Part shown: piece by piece, positions 6,997 through 8,720 of the stretch
How the letters are laid out: every line of letters begins with the position of its first letter
Numbering within the stretch: the stretch's first letter is position 1
From: a bacterium 42_11
GTDB lineage: Bacteria; Synergistota; GBS-1
Assembly: GCA_001508835.1 (NCBI GenBank)
Contig: LGFB01000043.1
Coordinates: forward strand, 1-8,720
Direction: 5' to 3'
Length of the DNA: 8,720 nt
Position numbers and translations under genes: made by a program
The notes under the pieces: model-generated
Databases searched by the model: none
What the model was told of the DNA's origin: nothing
Seen by the model: the letters and a program-made list of their open reading frames with translations, nothing else

Positions 6997-7462
6997 ATTC
7001 CTTGATCATCCTCCTCCATTTCCCCCAATTGCCAGCATACCTAAAGCCTCTCTTTTCGTAAAATCTACGTGCTTTATCGCTTTCTTCTCCAACCCACAAT
7101 CCTACTGTATTTCTTCCCTTATTTCGTAAGTATTTTATGCTTTCCTCAAATAGCTTGCTTCCTATTCCCTTTCCTTGAAATGATGGAGAAACTACGAATT
7201 CATGGATTTCTCCGACGACCTTTTCGAGCTTTGAGTCCCACCAATTGCTATGGCAAGAAATAAAACCTATAGGCTCAGAGTCTTTGAAGGCTACGAGAAA
7301 GCCCTCGGGGTCTCCTCCATAAAGCCACTTAAGATATCTTTTAGTTTCGCTTTTATTCTGGTAACCGTAGTTTGGAAGTTCTTTATAGGCTTCCATATAG
7401 ATTGAGCATAGTTTTGATAAGAGCTTACTAAATTCTTCTTCTTTCAATGTTCTTATTTCCAT
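6983..7462 (-). CDS. GNAT-family N-acetyltransferase
   Basis: Transfers an acetyl group from acetyl-CoA to an amine; the substrate cannot be told from sequence. The product is 159 residues, one GNAT domain. The pyrophosphate-binding loop of motif A is VVSPSFQGKGIGSKLFEES (90-108), with QGKGIG at 96-101. Motif B is ARRFYEKRGFRYAG (131-144), the usual tyrosine-containing end. The ATG at 7462 has a strong ribosome binding site, AAGGAGG at 7477-7471, 8 bases upstream. It is the first gene of a minus-strand pair: its end overlaps the M20 deacylase start by 14 bases, so an acetyltransferase and a probable deacylase are made together. The C-terminus is basic (GKWRRMIKEYEID). The N-terminal half is rich in Tyr, Lys and Glu and has no transmembrane segment. 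It is divergent from the ABC ATPase gene. Confidence 0.91.
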   Translation of the reverse strand: MEIRTLKEEEFSKLLSKLCSIYMEAYKELPNYGYQNKSETKRYLKWLYGGDPEGFLVAFKDSEPIGFISCHSNWWDSKLEKVVGEIHEFVVSPSFQGKGIGSKLFEESIKYLRNKGRNTVGLWVGEESDKARRFYEKRGFRYAGNWGKWRRMIKEYEID

Positions 7463-7545
7463 GGCTTATGCCTCCTTCTATTCTCGAGGAGAAAGTGATA
7501 TTATTTATAGAAGTCATAAGTGCTTGGCGTGGGAGGTAGTCCTTT
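7463..7545. promoter_or_regulatory. Divergent intergenic region with probable promoters in both directions
   Basis: This 83-base gap is the longest non-coding stretch in the window and separates two operons that start away from each other, so it should hold two promoters. The AT-rich core at about 7497-7510 contains TATTAT (7499-7504, plus strand) and TATAAA (7509-7504, minus strand) as possible -10 boxes. I cannot assign good -35 boxes to either. A short inverted repeat TTCTC-GAG-GAGAA (7481-7493) could be an operator or an RNA hairpin in the GNAT leader. Confidence 0.4.
7531..7537 (+). promoter_or_regulatory. ribosome binding site for the OppF-type gene
   Basis: GGGAGGT lies 8 bases before the GTG at 7546 and supports that start, which gives MNYIIELENVKKYF, the normal beginning of an OppF-type ATPase. 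Confidence 0.7.
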
Positions 7546-8523
7546 GTGAATTATATCATAGAATTAGAGAATGTGAAAAAATATTTCCCTGTCTTGAGAG
7601 GGATTTTTAGAAGAAGAGTTGGGTGGGTAAAGGCTGTTGATGGTGTCACATTTTCTATAGAGAGGGGAGAAGTTTATGGGCTTGTGGGAGAGTCAGGTTG
7701 TGGCAAAACCACTTTGGGGTTGGCATTGGTTGGCCTCGTTGCGTTAAATGAAGGGGAGATTTTTATCCATAAAGAGGGTAAAGTTTTAAGACTCTCTTCT
7801 CTAAACGGTGCAGAGAAAAACAGCTTAAAGAAGTTTATGCAAATAGTTTTTCAAGACCCTTATAGCTCCCTTAATCCTAGGTTTAAGGTAAAGGATATAA
7901 TATCTGAGGGCTTATTAGTTCATGGTATTGTGGAAGGCAAAAGAGAAGCTTATGATATTGCAGCAGAAGTTTTAGAAAAGGTTGGTTTAAGTAGGGAGTG
8001 TTTAGATAGATATCCTCACGAGTTTTCCGGGGGACAGCGACAAAGAATAGCTATTGCTCGGGCTCTGGCCTTAAGGCCTTCTTTCATGGTTTGCGATGAA
8101 CCTGTATCGGCTCTTGATGTTTCGGTTCAGGCGCAGGTTTTAAATCTTCTTAAGGATTTAAGGGAGGAATTAGGTTTGACTTATCTTTTTATTTCTCATG
8201 ACCTTTCTGTGATAAAATACATGAGTGATAGAGTAGGGGTAATGTATCTTGGAAAGCTTGTTGAAGAGGCTCCCAAAAGGGAGCTTTTTGAGGAGGCTTT
8301 ACATCCCTATACTAAAGCTCTATTGAGTTCTATTCCCGTTCCCAATCCTAAGATGCGTAGCAAAAGAAACGTTCTTAAAGGGGAGCCGCCTAATCCGATG
8401 GATCCAGCTAAGGGGTGTAGGTTTCATCCACGGTGCTCTTTTGCCACTCAGATTTGTGCTGAGGTTGAACCGGAGCTTAAAGATGTTGGTGGTGGACATA
8501 AAGTTGCTTGCCACCTCGTATAG
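7546..8523 (+). CDS. OppF/DppF-type oligopeptide ABC transporter ATP-binding protein
   Basis: An ATPase that would drive uptake of oligopeptides or dipeptides from the cytoplasmic face of a membrane permease. The product is 325 residues, standard for OppF/DppF. The ABC core is complete: Walker A GESGCGKTT (48-56), Q-loop FQDPYSSLNPR (102-112, Q103), signature EFSGGQRQRIAIARAL (159-174), Walker B FMVCDEP (180-186, E185) and switch SHDLSV (217-222, H218). The early insert LRGIFRRRVGWVKAVDGV (17-34) and the Q-loop text are typical of OppF rather than OppD. The C-terminal Opp/Dpp extension has GCRFHPRCSFA and four cysteines (C291, C297, C304, C322), the pattern that binds an iron-sulfur cluster in some family members. 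OppF normally follows oppD, but here it is the first gene after a divergent promoter region, with no permease or binding protein visible. The next gene, a DUF763 protein, begins 12 bases later. Confidence 0.94.
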   Translation: MNYIIELENVKKYFPVLRGIFRRRVGWVKAVDGVTFSIERGEVYGLVGESGCGKTTLGLALVGLVALNEGEIFIHKEGKVLRLSSLNGAEKNSLKKFMQIVFQDPYSSLNPRFKVKDIISEGLLVHGIVEGKREAYDIAAEVLEKVGLSRECLDRYPHEFSGGQRQRIAIARALALRPSFMVCDEPVSALDVSVQAQVLNLLKDLREELGLTYLFISHDLSVIKYMSDRVGVMYLGKLVEEAPKRELFEEALHPYTKALLSSIPVPNPKMRSKRNVLKGEPPNPMDPAKGCRFHPRCSFATQICAEVEPELKDVGGGHKVACHLV

Positions 8524-8530
8524 GGAGGTG
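8523..8530 (+). promoter_or_regulatory. ribosome binding site supporting the TTG start of the DUF763 gene
   Basis: GGGAGGTG starts at the last base of the preceding stop codon and ends 5 bases before the TTG at 8536, which makes the rare start credible. Confidence 0.75.
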
Positions 8531-8535
8531 CGATT

Positions 8536-8720
8536 TTGAAATCGGGAGAGGCTTTTCTTCCTCTTCACGATGGTAAAGCTCCACGGTGGCTTTTGGAAAA
8601 AATGAAAAAACTTTCTTCGCTTTTGATAGAAGCTATTATAGGACTTTATGGGACAGAGGAGCTTTTGCGTAGGCTGTCCGATCCTTTTTGGTTTCAATCA
8701 TTTGGATGTCTTTTGGGTTT
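8536..8720 (+). CDS. DUF763 family protein, 3'-partial
   Basis: Only the first 61 codons are in the window; the frame is still open at base 8720. The start is TTG with a strong ribosome binding site. The translation begins [20 protein letters not shown] and continues through [10 protein letters not shown] to [19 protein letters not shown]. The pattern of a short lead, LPLHxGKAPRWL, then [17 protein letters not shown] is what I recognise as the start of the DUF763 family, found mainly in archaea and thermophilic bacteria. No function is established to my knowledge, and I do not assign one. It contains no signal peptide or transmembrane segment in the visible part. It lies 12 bases after the OppF-type ATPase and is probably co-transcribed with it. 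Because the start is TTG and the gene is cut, an ATG-only gene search would miss it. Confidence 0.85.
   Translation, partial: MKSGEAFLPLHDGKAPRWLLEKMKKLSSLLIEAIIGLYGTEELLRRLSDPFWFQSFGCLLG

Noticed and set aside
6797..7129. Plus-strand open frame of 110 codons across the GNAT-M20 junction
   Set aside because: Rich in Ser, Phe and Cys as expected from reading AG-rich coding DNA backwards; both opposite genes have complete catalytic motifs.
8320..8697. Minus-strand open frame opposite the ATPase end and the DUF763 start
   Set aside because: It is antisense to two plus-strand genes with clear family motifs and ribosome binding sites, and has no domain I recognise.

Overview
The window comes from a bacterium with moderately AT-rich DNA and very tightly packed genes. 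Arginine is mostly AGA/AGG, isoleucine is often ATA, and GTG or TTG starts are common (pfkA, pyk, the ABC ATPase, the DUF763 gene). The gene set suggests a Bacillota (Clostridia-like) or other anaerobic, probably thermophilic, lineage. The reasons are: dnaE next to pfkA and pyk, a pyruvate kinase with the extra C-terminal PEP-utilizer domain, a TRAP (MtrB) protein whose family is best known from Bacilli and some Clostridia, and a DUF763 gene, a family seen mainly in archaea and thermophilic bacteria. This placement is inference; no rRNA or other taxonomic marker is present.

Left block, plus strand, 1-5956: a compact run of five genes, dnaE (5' end cut off by the window) - mtrB - pfkA - pyk - mutM. 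Gaps are 13 to 21 bases, and mtrB and pfkA overlap by 17 bases, so they probably form one transcription unit. It joins the replicative polymerase, a tryptophan-sensing RNA-binding regulator, the two classic control enzymes of glycolysis (phosphofructokinase and pyruvate kinase) and an oxidative-damage base-excision glycosylase.

Middle block, minus strand, 7462-5947: a two-gene operon, a GNAT acetyltransferase followed by an M20-family zinc amidohydrolase (ArgE/DapE/acetyl-lysine deacetylase type), overlapping by 14 bases. The M20 gene meets mutM tail to tail with a 10-base overlap of the two coding ends, and I see no intrinsic terminator there.

Right block, plus strand, 7546-8720: an OppF/DppF-type oligopeptide-ABC ATPase without its usual OppD neighbour, then the first 61 codons of a DUF763 protein with a TTG start, running off the window end. 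The 83-base gap 7463-7545 separates this block from the divergent GNAT operon and probably holds promoters for both.

Most notable: (1) a well-conserved TRAP gene lies inside a dnaE-pfkA-pyk operon; the known Bacillus subtilis arrangement is mtrAB. (2) dnaE shares the operon with a pyruvate kinase carrying the Ser-Ser-His form of the PEP-utilizer motif, the element linked in B. subtilis to metabolic control of replication. (3) The ABC ATPase is an orphan paired with a DUF763 gene. No mobile element, CRISPR array, tRNA or rRNA was seen, and no gene-free stretch exceeds 83 bases.
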